Shown here piece after piece: positions 35,458-44,640 of a stretch of DNA of 62,496 nucleotides. Every line of letters begins with the position of its first letter. Within the stretch, counting starts at the first letter, position 1. The position numbers were made by a program, and so were the translations under genes. The notes below the pieces were generated by a model, which saw nothing but the letters and a program-made list of their open reading frames with translations, was not told the DNA's origin and ran no database searches. Source of the DNA: Candidatus Brocadia sapporoensis (GTDB lineage: Bacteria; Planctomycetota; Brocadiia; Brocadiales; Brocadiaceae); NCBI RefSeq assembly GCF_001753675.2, contig NZ_MJUW02000021.1, positions 1 to 62,496 of the forward strand, read 5' to 3'.

Positions 35458-36753
35458 ATGACAGAACAACGAAAAAAAGTCGTGCTGGCCTATTCAGGTG
35501 GGCTGGATACCTCAGTAGCGATTCGATGGATTCCTGAAAAATATCATATGGATGTCATTACGGTGACCATCGACCTTGGCGCAGTGAAGGATCTGGATGC
35601 TATTCGGGAAAAGGCGCTAAAAATTGGTGCGAAGAAGGCGATTGTCATTGATGCGAAGGACACGTTTGTCAAGTATTTTATATTTCCCGCCCTGCAGGCT
35701 GGCGCCCTGTATGAAGGAGTTTATCCACTGGCAACGGCCCTGGGCAGACCGCTCATTGCGAAGCTATTGGCAGACGTGGCACATGAGGAGAAGGCGGATG
35801 CCGTGGCTCACGGATGCACGGGAAAGGGAAATGATCAGGTCCGGCTGGACGTGTCTTTGCAGGTATTGAATCCGAAGTTACAAATTATTGCCCCTGTGAG
35901 GGAGTGGAAGATGACCCGGGATGAGGAGATTCGTTATGCGGAGGAACATAATATCCCGGTGGAAGCAAAGATTAAGAGCCCTTACAGCACGGATGAAAAT
36001 CTTTGGGGCAGGAGCATTGAGTGCGGCGTGTTGGAAGACCCATGGGCAGAGCCACCGGAGGAGGTTTACACGTGGACAAAAAATGCAAAGGACGCCCCGG
36101 ATGAACCGGAATATCTGGAGATCTACTTTGAAAAAGGCATTCCTGTAGCCATTCATGAGAATGAAATGGATGGAGTGACTCTGATTAACACCCTGAATGC
36201 GCGGGGAGGAAAGCACGGCGTAGGCCGTATTGATCATTTGGAGAATCGTCTGGTGGGTATTAAGTCCAGGGAAATCTATGAATCCCCGGCGGCGATCATT
36301 TTGCATACAGCCCACAAGGCGCTGGAAGGCATGATTATGACAAAGGATGCCCTGCGCTTTAAGGATATTGTCTCGGCGCATTATGCAGATTTGATTTATA
36401 ACGGACTCTGGTTCTCTGCATTTCACCAGGATCTGGTGGCCTACGTGCTGAGCAGTCAGCGTCTTTTGACGGGGACCATCCGCGTCAGATTGTCGAAAGG
36501 GACATGCACCGTCGTGGGACGCAAGTCGCCATTGTCATTGTATAGCGAAAAATTGGCAACCTATCAGAAAGAAGACACCTTCGATCACAGCGCATCTCTT
36601 GGATTTATTAAAATATATGGGCTGCCGGTAAAGATACAGGCACAGAAGCAGATGGATATTTTAGCAGGCAAAGAGGCTTTGCGTCTGGATTCGATCATGC
36701 CGCCAAAGGTTAAATCTCTTGAAAAAGCCGAGGGGGATAAAAAGGTGAAGTAA
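35458..36753 (+). CDS. argG: argininosuccinate synthase
   Basis: A 431-residue enzyme joining citrulline and aspartate with ATP in arginine synthesis. Seen: the ATP-binding loop AYSGGLDTSVAIRWI near the N terminus, HGCTGKGNDQVRLD (citrulline/aspartate site), REWKMTRDEEIRYAEEHNIP, SIECGVLEDPW, and DHLENRLVGIKSREIYESPA. Length is within the family range, slightly longer at the C terminus with a Lys-rich tail. A GGAGGG ribosome site precedes the ATG. Its stop codon overlaps the start of the radical SAM gene by one base. No argH or other arginine gene is adjacent. Confidence 0.96.
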   Translation: MTEQRKKVVLAYSGGLDTSVAIRWIPEKYHMDVITVTIDLGAVKDLDAIREKALKIGAKKAIVIDAKDTFVKYFIFPALQAGALYEGVYPLATALGRPLIAKLLADVAHEEKADAVAHGCTGKGNDQVRLDVSLQVLNPKLQIIAPVREWKMTRDEEIRYAEEHNIPVEAKIKSPYSTDENLWGRSIECGVLEDPWAEPPEEVYTWTKNAKDAPDEPEYLEIYFEKGIPVAIHENEMDGVTLINTLNARGGKHGVGRIDHLENRLVGIKSREIYESPAAIILHTAHKALEGMIMTKDALRFKDIVSAHYADLIYNGLWFSAFHQDLVAYVLSSQRLLTGTIRVRLSKGTCTVVGRKSPLSLYSEKLATYQKEDTFDHSASLGFIKIYGLPVKIQAQKQMDILAGKEALRLDSIMPPKVKSLEKAEGDKKVK

Positions 36754-38510
36754 TGAAAGTGCTTTTACTATTCCCACCGTCGTGGCATCCTTCACAACCC
36801 TACCTCAGCCTGCCTTCGTTAACGGCCTTTTTAAGACAAAATGGTGTGTCTGATGTTATCCAGCGGGATCTCAACATCGAATTACTGGATATCCTCCTTA
36901 CTGAAAAGACTTGCCGTGAATTTTATCAGAAAATTCTTGATAAATTAAAATACCTGGATCGTCCCGGGTCCCCCTGCCGGGATATCCCGGGAGAGCAGGA
37001 AAAACGCCAGGTATTAATTCATGCGGTGGAAACAATTCCTGCTTTTGCGAAAAAGGTGGAACCTGCAAAAAACACCCTGAGGTCAGAAGGATTTTATGAC
37101 CTCAAAAGGTATATGGAAAGTGTCAGTATCATAAATGAAGCGCTTGGAATGCTTTCTGCCCTGTATTACCCTTCGTCTATGACTGCGCTCAATAATGATA
37201 TGCGGTATTCCGTTTATTCGTCCCGGGAGATTTTTCAAGCGCTTGATGATGAAGAAGAAAACATCTTTCTCAATCTGTACCAGGACTACATTCTTGCTTC
37301 TATCCTGGAGTTTTCTCCCAAGGTGCTGGGTATCTCCGTAACCAGCACCTCCCAGATCATTCCCGGGCTGACCCTGGCAAAATTGATAAAGGATCGGGAC
37401 AAAGGAATTCACATCACCATTGGTGGAAGTGTCTTTACCAAGCTCATTGAAAATATAAAAAATGTACATGGGTTATTTTCCATTGTTGACAGTTTTATTG
37501 TTTTTGAGGGTGAGCATGCCCTCCTGGAACTTATCGGACAGCTGGATGGCAAAAGAGATTTCAGGAAAGTGCCCAATCTGATCTATCGGGATAGCAATGG
37601 TGTCAGGGTCAATGAGCCTTTTTTTGCGGAGGATTTAAACAGACTTCCCACACCGGACTTTGATGGGCTTCCTTTGAAGCTTTACTATGCCCCTGCGTCC
37701 ATCCTGCCGGTGCAGACCTCGCGGGGGTGTTATTACCGGAAGTGTGCCTTTTGCAATCTGCACCTGGATCACAGAAATTTCCGCTTGCGTCGGCCGGAGT
37801 TGCTATTGGAGGATATCCATGTGCTTTCGCAAAAATATCACACCCCATATTTTTTCTTTACGGACGAATCTGTTCCTGTCAATCAATTACGTGAGATATC
37901 GCAAGGGATATTGAAAAACCAATGGGAAATACGATGGATGGGTGGGGTACGGTTTGAGAATGCCTTGAGCAGGGACGTGCTTGAGAAGATGTATGAGTCC
38001 GGATGCAGGAAACTGGTCTTTGGACTGGAGTCATCCAATCAACGCATATTGGATCTCATGAAAAAGGGGATAAACGTCGATGTTGTGAAAAGAATACTGG
38101 GTGACTGCCTGAAGACCGGTATATCATTCCACCTCTATGTAATAATTGGGTTTCCGACGGAAACGGAAAAAGAAGCATTGGAGACGCTCGACTTTGTACT
38201 GAATAAAGATTATCTGAATTCACCGGGTTTTTCCTGTTTGCCGTCCCTTTATGGAATGGAGAAAGATTCTCCGATTACTCAAAATCCGGCGGCACATGGA
38301 TTAAGGAGTATTATGGCGCCCTCCGGTGAGGACCTGGGATTAGGTTATTTTTATGAAGTAGAACAGGGAATGTCCCCGGAAGAAGCCGAACGAATGTATC
38401 ATTACGTAATAAGCCGGCTAAGTGAGAAATTGTGTCCGTTTCCCTATAATTATTCTTTGTCTGACGGGCTGTTATACATTACCCACAGAAGACATGCGTT
38501 ACCGTTTTAA
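36753..38510 (+). CDS. B12-binding-domain radical SAM protein
   Basis: A 585-residue radical SAM enzyme. The N-terminal half (about 1-260) resembles the cobalamin-binding domain (KVLLLFPPSWHP, LGISVTSTSQIIPGLTLAKL, ITIGGSVFT) but lacks the DxHxxG cobalamin motif, so B12 binding is uncertain. The cluster motif is at 326-334: C-YYRK-C-AF-C, the four-residue-gap variant seen in this group. A TIM-barrel part follows (FTDESVPVNQL, GLESSNQRILDLMKKGIN, GFPTETEKEALETL). The substrate is not recognised. Translational coupling to argG (TAATGA overlap) shows cotranscription but does not prove a role in arginine metabolism. Confidence 0.88.
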   Translation: MKVLLLFPPSWHPSQPYLSLPSLTAFLRQNGVSDVIQRDLNIELLDILLTEKTCREFYQKILDKLKYLDRPGSPCRDIPGEQEKRQVLIHAVETIPAFAKKVEPAKNTLRSEGFYDLKRYMESVSIINEALGMLSALYYPSSMTALNNDMRYSVYSSREIFQALDDEEENIFLNLYQDYILASILEFSPKVLGISVTSTSQIIPGLTLAKLIKDRDKGIHITIGGSVFTKLIENIKNVHGLFSIVDSFIVFEGEHALLELIGQLDGKRDFRKVPNLIYRDSNGVRVNEPFFAEDLNRLPTPDFDGLPLKLYYAPASILPVQTSRGCYYRKCAFCNLHLDHRNFRLRRPELLLEDIHVLSQKYHTPYFFFTDESVPVNQLREISQGILKNQWEIRWMGGVRFENALSRDVLEKMYESGCRKLVFGLESSNQRILDLMKKGINVDVVKRILGDCLKTGISFHLYVIIGFPTETEKEALETLDFVLNKDYLNSPGFSCLPSLYGMEKDSPITQNPAAHGLRSIMAPSGEDLGLGYFYEVEQGMSPEEAERMYHYVISRLSEKLCPFPYNYSLSDGLLYITHRRHALPF

Positions 38511-39110
38511 AAACGTTCAAAGCGTCTGTTCCGGAATCTTCGTTTGCTTGATTTCACTAGTAACTTCCCGTTCTGGACAACAGGCATGAAAATGTGGTAG
38601 TTCGTGATTATTATAATGCATTAAGATAGCGATACCGTAGAATAGGCTGATTTCAGGCATTCGCCGTATCTTTCATTGACATATTACTTGACTTTTTCTG
38701 AAATTGTAACTACCTTAATGAGACTAAATTGATAGAAATATGAGGTTTCAGGCGGTTCCGAAGATAAAACGAATAAAATACATTTCTTTGTAACGATTAT
38801 CTGTGGGTCACAGACAAATACGGGTAAATACAGATTATTTAAAATGCAGGGGTTAAAAATCTTAAACCCCAATATCATGTGCCTGCAAAGATCCGCATCC
38901 AGTTTAAACAGGCTTCGAAGCGATTAAGTTATGTCTTCGGTTACCGGGTGGCATGGACAAACTTGTTTGTCCATGCCACCCGGTAACCCGCTTAAATAAA
39001 ATGAAAATTCTTATACGTAAATTTAGGATTCTTCATCGATTCATTCCTCAAAATGATAAATAGGGTTATTCTGGGCAAAGCGAAGAATTTTACCAGATTG
39101 ATGCATACTT
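38511..39110. other. spacer upstream of proB
   Basis: About 600 bases with no credible gene. It contains a small hairpin near 38849-38871 (GGGGTT and AACCCC arms) and the long perfect P1 palindrome at 38939-38988. Confidence 0.5.
38939..38988. repeat. dispersed palindrome, family P1, copy 2 (24-bp perfect arms)
   Basis: The longest copy: arms of 24 bases (core GGGTGGCATGGACAAAC) with a two-base spacer TT, perfectly complementary. The inner part matches copies at 31.15, 49.06 and 49.12 kb with CATGG for CACGG, a compensated change in both arms. Confidence 0.8.
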
Positions 39111-40253
39111 ATGAAACTAAAGGATGATTTAAGAAGTCAGATTTTATCTAAGGTAAAGAAGGTCGTTGTTAAGATAGGTACCGGTATTCTGACGACCGAT
39201 GATGGGCATCTGGATAAAGAGCAGATAAAGAACCTGGCAGGGCAGGCTGTGGAATTGAACCAGATGGGATATCACGTTGTCGTTGTGAGCTCAGGTGCTG
39301 TTGGTTCTGGCATGGGGGAACTCGGTATTGAGAAAAGGCCCGTTACGCTGCCTGAGTTGCAGGCAGTTGCAGCAGTAGGTCAAAGCAAATTAATCAGCAT
39401 GTATGATGATTGCTTTAAATTACATGGCTACCATGCAGCGCAGATACTCCTTACCCGTGAAGACTTTGAGGACCGGCAGAGATACCTGAATACCTGCAAT
39501 ACGATCCATACCTTGTTTCAACTTAAGGTTATTCCCGTGGTGAATGAAAACGATACAATCTCCGTGGACGAAATCAAATTCGGCGATAATGACGCGCTTT
39601 CAGCACTGGTAACGAACCTCCTGAATGCGGAGTTGCTGATTATTCTTTCTTCTGTTGATGGTTTATATGATAAACATCCCACAGGAAAAAGCAAGGCGGC
39701 AGTTATCCCTGTTGTAGAAAATGTTTCGGATGAGATACGGCAATTGGCCTTTGATTTAAAGACCAAAAGGGGTGTGGGTGGAATGCAGACAAAGCTGGAG
39801 GCGGCATCCGTTGTAACAAATGCCGGGGAGGCGGTTATTATTGCCAACGGGAGGATGGATGGAGTATTAAAAAAGATCGTACAGGGTGAGCATCTTGGCA
39901 CACTCTTCCTTCCTAAGCATGAGAAACTGGCAAGCCGTAAACGATGGATAGGCTATACCATAAAGCCAAAAGGGAAGATTTATATTGACGATGGGGCCAT
40001 GCATGCCCTAAGAGACAAGGGGAAGAGCCTGCTTGCTTCAGGAATCGTGTCCGTGGAAGGGATTTTCTCTAAAGGTGATATTATCTCGATTAGCGGAAAA
40101 GGGAACGGGGTGATCATCGCACGCGGTTTGACCAACTATTCTTCAGCAGAAATTGAGAAGATTAAGGGCTGTAGTACCGTTCATATTGCCAAAGTGCTGG
40201 GTTATAAGTTATACGACGAGGTTATTCATCGGGACAATATGGTAATTTTATAG
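39111..40253 (+). CDS. proB: glutamate 5-kinase
   Basis: A 380-residue enzyme that phosphorylates glutamate in the first step of proline synthesis. The amino-acid-kinase domain shows VVVKIGTGILT, VVSSGAVGSGMGELG, VNENDTISVDEIKFGDNDALSA (substrate and regulatory loop), and LKTKRGVGGMQTKLEAA. A C-terminal PUA domain (about 280-370; RKRWIGYTIKPKGKIYIDDGA) is present, as in the longer, proline-regulated form. The usual partner proA is not adjacent. No obvious ribosome site precedes the ATG. Confidence 0.95.
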   Translation: MKLKDDLRSQILSKVKKVVVKIGTGILTTDDGHLDKEQIKNLAGQAVELNQMGYHVVVVSSGAVGSGMGELGIEKRPVTLPELQAVAAVGQSKLISMYDDCFKLHGYHAAQILLTREDFEDRQRYLNTCNTIHTLFQLKVIPVVNENDTISVDEIKFGDNDALSALVTNLLNAELLIILSSVDGLYDKHPTGKSKAAVIPVVENVSDEIRQLAFDLKTKRGVGGMQTKLEAASVVTNAGEAVIIANGRMDGVLKKIVQGEHLGTLFLPKHEKLASRKRWIGYTIKPKGKIYIDDGAMHALRDKGKSLLASGIVSVEGIFSKGDIISISGKGNGVIIARGLTNYSSAEIEKIKGCSTVHIAKVLGYKLYDEVIHRDNMVIL

Positions 40254-40342
40254 TATTGCCTTGCAAAATCTTCTTTTTCTTCATTTTTGTAAGAACACGT
40301 TTTGGCAAGTTTTAACAACACATTTACACAAGGACGTTCCAC

Positions 40343-40957
40343 ATGGAATATCAATTTCTAATCGATACCTATGAGACCGAGCGGATGAAGACATTGAGCG
40401 CCTGGAGCATGTTTCAGGATGAGGATATGCATGTGCGCCCACGTCCCAACGACAGGCGCGGAAGAAATGCCCTGGAGCATATGGTGCATCAGTGTATGAG
40501 TGAAAACCTCTGGTTTCGTAATATGCTGGAGATCGACGTTGGCGCTCCGCCTTTACCAAAGCAGGAGTCTCGTTTGGAGTTTATAAAACGCTATGCGGAG
40601 GATTCATTAAAACGGCTTGCAGCCTTACAAAAGACCGATAAGGCATGGTGGGAAAAGGTTATGCCATTCTTTGATGCAAAACGGTCGAAGGCATGGATCA
40701 TGACGAGGAGGATCACACATTCAGCACATCACCGGGGGCAGCTAACCGTGATGTTGCGAATGTTGGGGCGTGAAATTTACAGTACCTACGGCCCTTCCGC
40801 TGATACCGGCGGACTGATGATACATAATGCTCCAACCATATATCCTTACCCCACCATAGAAGCGCTTATTGATGGTGAATCGCGGGGAGGAATCAAAGCC
40901 CCGCTGCCGGGACCCGGCGACAAACCCTGTACAGAGCGACCTGATGACGGATCATGA
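40343..40957 (+). CDS. DinB-family protein
   Basis: A 204-residue DinB/YfiT-fold four-helix protein, a metal-dependent superfamily that includes thiol-transfer enzymes. The metal triad can be placed: a His in ALEHMVHQCMSENLWF and the pair in THSAHHRGQLTVMLRMLG. A Pro-rich C-terminal extension of about 45 residues (YPYPTIEALIDG, APLPGPGDKP) follows the bundle, as in some planctomycete and acidobacterial members. Specific function unknown. The ATG lies 89 bases after proB and may share its transcript. Confidence 0.8.
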   Translation: MEYQFLIDTYETERMKTLSAWSMFQDEDMHVRPRPNDRRGRNALEHMVHQCMSENLWFRNMLEIDVGAPPLPKQESRLEFIKRYAEDSLKRLAALQKTDKAWWEKVMPFFDAKRSKAWIMTRRITHSAHHRGQLTVMLRMLGREIYSTYGPSADTGGLMIHNAPTIYPYPTIEALIDGESRGGIKAPLPGPGDKPCTERPDDGS

Positions 40958-41377
40958 ATGCTCTCATGCCAATATTATCGGGTACTCTCTTTTCTTTGAT
41001 CTGTGAAAAGGGTGCAAACCTTTTGCAAAACAAGGCCTTCTTATCCCCAATAAAAATGGTCACTATTTTCAATGAGTTCCAGGATTTTTGATGGCGTTTT
41101 GGACTTTCAAATCTTTCAGAGTGCCTCTTCCTGTCGTTGAGAAATCTTTCTGACTACAGACGCATACCTGAATCTTGCGCCAAATAGATAGACCGCTTCC
41201 GTATGAGCAGTAAGATTTATCAAATCAATGTCTAACATGATCTGGCCGTCTATGCCATGAAGTATTACGAGATGTATTAACGGGATGGCCCGGGAAATAT
41301 AGCTGAAGAGGGACCGTTTGTAATCCTTGAGCCCCGCGACAAAGTCTGCCCTGTCACAGCAGTCAAAATATGTGTCT
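40958..41377. other. region downstream of DinB gene, no firm gene
   Basis: About 420 bases. A minus-strand frame open from 41466 to 41116 (FVAGLKDYKRSLFSYISRA and beyond) has no start or partner that convinces me; it may be the frameshifted tail of the small ORF at 41378-41629. No RNA gene or repeat seen. Confidence 0.35.
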
Positions 41378-41629
41378 TTAAAACACAGGCGTAATAAAAA
41401 ACATACAAAAAACAGAGGGCTTGCGTTGTACCGGAAATTCATGGAATGCATACCGGTAGATTGCATATGTTGGAACTATGGTGATTCCTGCTATGTTCAG
41501 ATACCAGATATCTCTGAAATAATACTTTCGCCACACCTTTCCAAAACAAGGTATTCTGCAAAAAATCCCAGACAAAATATAAAGTATCCAGGAAAGTCTA
41601 AGTCGTTCATACATCGATATGCCTGGCAC
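41378..41629 (-). CDS. hypothetical short protein after the glycosyltransferase, possibly truncated
   Basis: An 83-residue frame beginning at GTG two bases after the glycosyltransferase stop. It looks coding (YERLRLSWILYILSGIF, FGKVWRKYYFRDIWYLN, aromatic-rich), with one likely membrane segment. The frame ends at about the point where another frame carries on with plausible sequence, so a frameshift may have split a longer gene. Not recognised. The spacing suggests cotranscription with the glycosyltransferase. Confidence 0.35.
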   Translation of the reverse strand: MPGISMYERLRLSWILYILSGIFCRIPCFGKVWRKYYFRDIWYLNIAGITIVPTYAIYRYAFHEFPVQRKPSVFCMFFITPVF

Positions 41630-41631
41630 GA

Positions 41632-42336
41632 TTAGCCAGTATCTATCTCGTAATTAAGTTTCCGTTTCTTCATCCATCGTACAACCAGTAAATCGATAAA
41701 TGCCCTGAATGCCCTATTCGATATACCATACTTCGATTTTCCAAACTTCCTTGGATAATGGCTTACAATAATTTCGGTAACCGTGAAACCTTCCATTTTG
41801 AACAGGGTTGGCAAAAAACGATGCATACCGTTATATAATTTGATCTGACGGAGACATTCCCTCCGGTACGCCTTCAAAGAACATCCCGTATCTTTAATAT
41901 TTTCCTGGGAAAGTTTGTTTCTAATAAAATTTGCTACCTTCGATGAGATGCGTTTGAGCCATGGGTCATTCCTCTTTTGTCTCCATCCGCATACCAGATC
42001 ATACCTGCTGAGTTTTTCAATCAGTCTCGGGATGTCTGCAGGATCGTTCTGCATATCCGCATCCATGGAAATCACATATTTTCCTGAGGCATGTTTAAAA
42101 CCGGCATCCATGGCGGCTGTCTGACCCGCATTTATCTTAAAATGAAGGGTGCGGAAGTTTGTATATCTGACACACCATTCATCGAGTTTTTGGTTACTGC
42201 CATCGGTACTTCCATCGTCTACAAAGATTACTTCGTAGTTCTGGCCTTGCATAGCGTTGATGATAGAATGACCAAGAGGTTCGATATTATCGACCTCGTT
42301 ATAGACAGGGATAACAATGGAAATATCCGGATTCAT
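41632..42336 (-). CDS. family 2 glycosyltransferase, dolichol-phosphate-mannose synthase type
   Basis: A 234-residue GT-A fold transferase. Seen: SIVIPVYNEVDNIEPL, the nucleotide-sugar segment VIFVDDGSTDGS, NAGQTAAMDAGFKHASG, the metal motif DADMQNDPADIP, and the C-terminal acceptor region HRFLPTLFKMEGFTV with HYPRKFGKSKYG. This matches polyprenyl-phosphate glycosyltransferases that load a lipid carrier for envelope glycan or glycoprotein synthesis. It has no membrane helices of its own, unlike the longer members with a C-terminal anchor; the small hydrophobic ORF directly downstream might supply one. Confidence 0.9.
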   Translation of the reverse strand: MNPDISIVIPVYNEVDNIEPLGHSIINAMQGQNYEVIFVDDGSTDGSNQKLDEWCVRYTNFRTLHFKINAGQTAAMDAGFKHASGKYVISMDADMQNDPADIPRLIEKLSRYDLVCGWRQKRNDPWLKRISSKVANFIRNKLSQENIKDTGCSLKAYRRECLRQIKLYNGMHRFLPTLFKMEGFTVTEIIVSHYPRKFGKSKYGISNRAFRAFIDLLVVRWMKKRKLNYEIDTG

Positions 42337-42400
42337 TATTCGTCTTTTATCGTCGCACGATGTTTACAAGGGTTCAAGTTGATAATATATTCTGGGATAT

Positions 42401-42960
42401 TCAATGATGAAAAAATTCATTCCCGATCAATAGGGTAAACTTTAATTTATTGTACAACGTTTTCAGAGATGTACCAAGGGTTACTGCAGTAGGGTTTTGT
42501 TCCATCGTTTTTCGTATTATGCCTTGAGGACGTATTTCTTCTCCACCTCCGGGAGGGTACCTTTCGTATGTTAGGTTGTATTCGGAAAAGAGGATGTCCC
42601 GCAAGTGTTTTCGGGTAAATTCTCAACGGAAATGTTCTCGTCTTCCGTTATTATTGCGAGACGCTTCATGGGGTTTTCCAATTTATATACGTTACCTGGC
42701 CGAGTATAATGAGTCATTGTTGCTATTGTCGCCGGAAGCATTTTCTTTTGTAGCATATTCTGGAAAAAGCCCTGGAGATAAGGGTCAGTAAAAAGCGGCA
42801 GGTCCTCTTTTCGTTCCTGCAAAGTAGCACCGTTAGCCACTACAAATGGTTTATATGACTGTGGATTTCTCAAATGGAGGGTTTGAGCAAAGATCCCCTT
42901 CTTTGGTATATAACCGTATTCATGATCGTTGTGTGAAGAGGCTGAGAAGAAGGATGATGT
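42401..42960 (-). pseudogene. sigma-54-dependent response regulator (NtrC type), decayed
   Basis: Minus-strand pieces of one gene in at least two frames: LHLRNPQSYKPF then LQERKEDLPLFTD, MTHYTRPGNVYKLENPMKR and AIITEDENISVENLPE (the end of the AAA+ domain), and finally GTSLKTLYNKLKF from a Fis-type helix-turn-helix. The receiver domain and the GAFTGA-containing front of the AAA+ domain are gone. Family positions such as W in the HYDWPGNVRELEN consensus are substituted. It is a relic of a nitrogen- or stress-type enhancer-binding regulator. Confidence 0.7.
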
Positions 42961-43164
42961 AAATAACGTTGAATGTATTTCATAGTTTCAACGGGTACTT
43001 GCAGATACAAGACACATCATTTCATCATTATGTGTTTGCCACTTGGCGTTTTTCTGTCTTTGCATACTTGATAGTTTATGACGCATGTCGGACAGGAATG
43101 ATTCATTGGCAGGTGTTTTTTCATGCCTGGCGCAAGCGAAGCAAAACCCGTGCAGTAATATTTT

Positions 43165-43719
43165 TTACGAAAATTCCTGATTTGCCGGTAACATCTGTAC
43201 CTTTCCGCTGAACGTTCCACCCTTTTTTATAATTAATTTGCGGCAGGTAATTTTACCGTAAATTTCGCCAGGCTTTAAAATTTCAACCGTACCATTTGCA
43301 TAAAGATCCCCATGAATTTTCCCTTTTACGATAGCATTTCCAACCCGGATATTTGAGATTTCAATGATCCCTTTTTTTTTCAGGTATAAGGTGCCATGCG
43401 TCTCGATTATTTTTCCCAGCAGGGCTTTTATCTTGTAATCGTTCATGTCATTTTGATGATAGCAGTGATTACACCGTATTGCCTGAGCCTTTGCGTGAGT
43501 ATAGATTTCCTTTCCACACTTATAACAAAATATCCTCCGTTCTCCACGGGAAGGTTTCTCCCTTTTTTTAGGGGGAAAAAGCACTTCCTGGATATTGATA
43601 TGGCGATTACAGTAACGGCATGGTATTGAAATGCAACGAATTGAAACCGGAAAATTCCGATGGCAATAGGGGCAAACAATATCTCTGGTTTCCGGCAGTT
43701 CGCCTGCTTTAGAATTCAT
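43165..43719 (-). CDS. bactofilin-like protein with two N-terminal zinc ribbons
   Basis: A 184-residue protein joining two CxxC zinc-binding units to a bactofilin-type beta-helix. The first ribbon is CPYCHRNF with CRYCNRHI (about 16-40); the second is CYKCGKEI with CNHCYHQN (about 65-90). The C-terminal half (about 100-175) has repeating short strands typical of polymer-forming DUF583 proteins (GIIEISNIRVGNAIVKGKI, GTVEILKPGEIYGKI, KGGTFSGKV). It lies 45 bases downstream of a plain bactofilin gene. A polymer scaffold with a metal-binding adaptor head is the likely role; what it binds is unknown. Confidence 0.82.
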   Translation of the reverse strand: MNSKAGELPETRDIVCPYCHRNFPVSIRCISIPCRYCNRHINIQEVLFPPKKREKPSRGERRIFCYKCGKEIYTHAKAQAIRCNHCYHQNDMNDYKIKALLGKIIETHGTLYLKKKGIIEISNIRVGNAIVKGKIHGDLYANGTVEILKPGEIYGKITCRKLIIKKGGTFSGKVQMLPANQEFS

Positions 43720-43764
43720 AAATTGATTCTATCTTGGATAAATTACGCATTCCTCACTGCAAAA

Positions 43765-44253
43765 TTATTCCGGCCCCTTTTTTGTTTCCTTTTTCCATTC
43801 CTTAAAATTGGTATTTTCTGTCTTAAATCCATCCGGGTTTACATTGCAATTTCCAACAAAAACAACCCCTTCTTCAATTACCAGGATTCTTGCCTTCAGA
43901 TCGCCAACAAGATGCGCCTTTTCCTTCAGCTCAACTTTTTCTGTTGCAGTAACATTTCCATCCATACGACCTTCAATAACGGCATTTTTTACCTTAACGT
44001 TTGCTTTAACACTGCCCGTTTTACCAATAAATAATTCTCCCTCTTCCGTCAACATTTCCCCTTCAAACTTTCCATCGATTTTCATGGCATTGCTAAACTT
44101 GATAGTACCTTTGATTTCAACATCCTGCGTCAGGGTTGCTGCTTTTTCTTCAGCCATTTTACTCTCCTTTCTGATTTCTCTTTTTATTTCAGACACATCT
44201 TTTGACCCATCGTTTGTTTTTGTCTCATTCGCACTTTTCCGGAACAAACTCAT
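43765..44253 (-). CDS. bactofilin
   Basis: A 162-residue polymer-forming cytoskeletal protein (DUF583). A charged N-terminal tail (1-38) precedes a beta-helix core (about 40-140) with the usual start of the fold (LTQDVEIKGTIKFSNAMKID), repeated six-residue steps (GKFEGEMLTEEGELFIG, VIEGRMDGNVTATEKVEL) and a tail (FVGNCNVNPDG). Bactofilins polymerise without nucleotide into filaments that place envelope enzymes or shape membranes. It is the first gene of a two-gene unit with the zinc-ribbon version. Confidence 0.92.
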   Translation of the reverse strand: MSLFRKSANETKTNDGSKDVSEIKREIRKESKMAEEKAATLTQDVEIKGTIKFSNAMKIDGKFEGEMLTEEGELFIGKTGSVKANVKVKNAVIEGRMDGNVTATEKVELKEKAHLVGDLKARILVIEEGVVFVGNCNVNPDGFKTENTNFKEWKKETKKGPE

Positions 44254-44640
44254 ATGCTATCCCTTTCTTTTCTTAATCATGGTATTAAATGGTTATGAAC
44301 TATTTGTTTCTACGGGGAGCGAATGATGGGTGACAGAAAATCGCCTTTTACCCGCGATTAGATATTAAAAACAAAATTTAAAAAAATTGCAACCTTTTTT
44401 GATGATAACCTTCTTTAAATCATGATGACAGGGTAGCATGAACGGAGGTTCATTCATAATCTAAGGCGTGTCTGATGACAAAATGGTCTTGTCAGTCAAG
44501 CAGAACGTAAGATATAATTCATTCATAGGAAAAACCGGCATATTGCGCGGAGCGATGCTTATACCGGTGACTTCATGGCATTATGCCGGAAAGATAAATT
44601 ACGATAACAGGCAAACTTTTCAGAGCCAGGGGTTGTTGAA
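44254..44640. other. spacer between bactofilin unit and DUF445 gene
   Basis: About 390 bases between divergent genes, AT-rich in the first part. It must hold both promoters; none is clear enough to place. No gene or repeat recognised. Confidence 0.45.

Noticed and set aside
43808-44326. 172-codon plus-strand frame opposite the bactofilin gene
   Set aside because: Hydrophobic-looking only because it is antisense to the bactofilin beta-helix; the minus-strand protein is clearly conserved.
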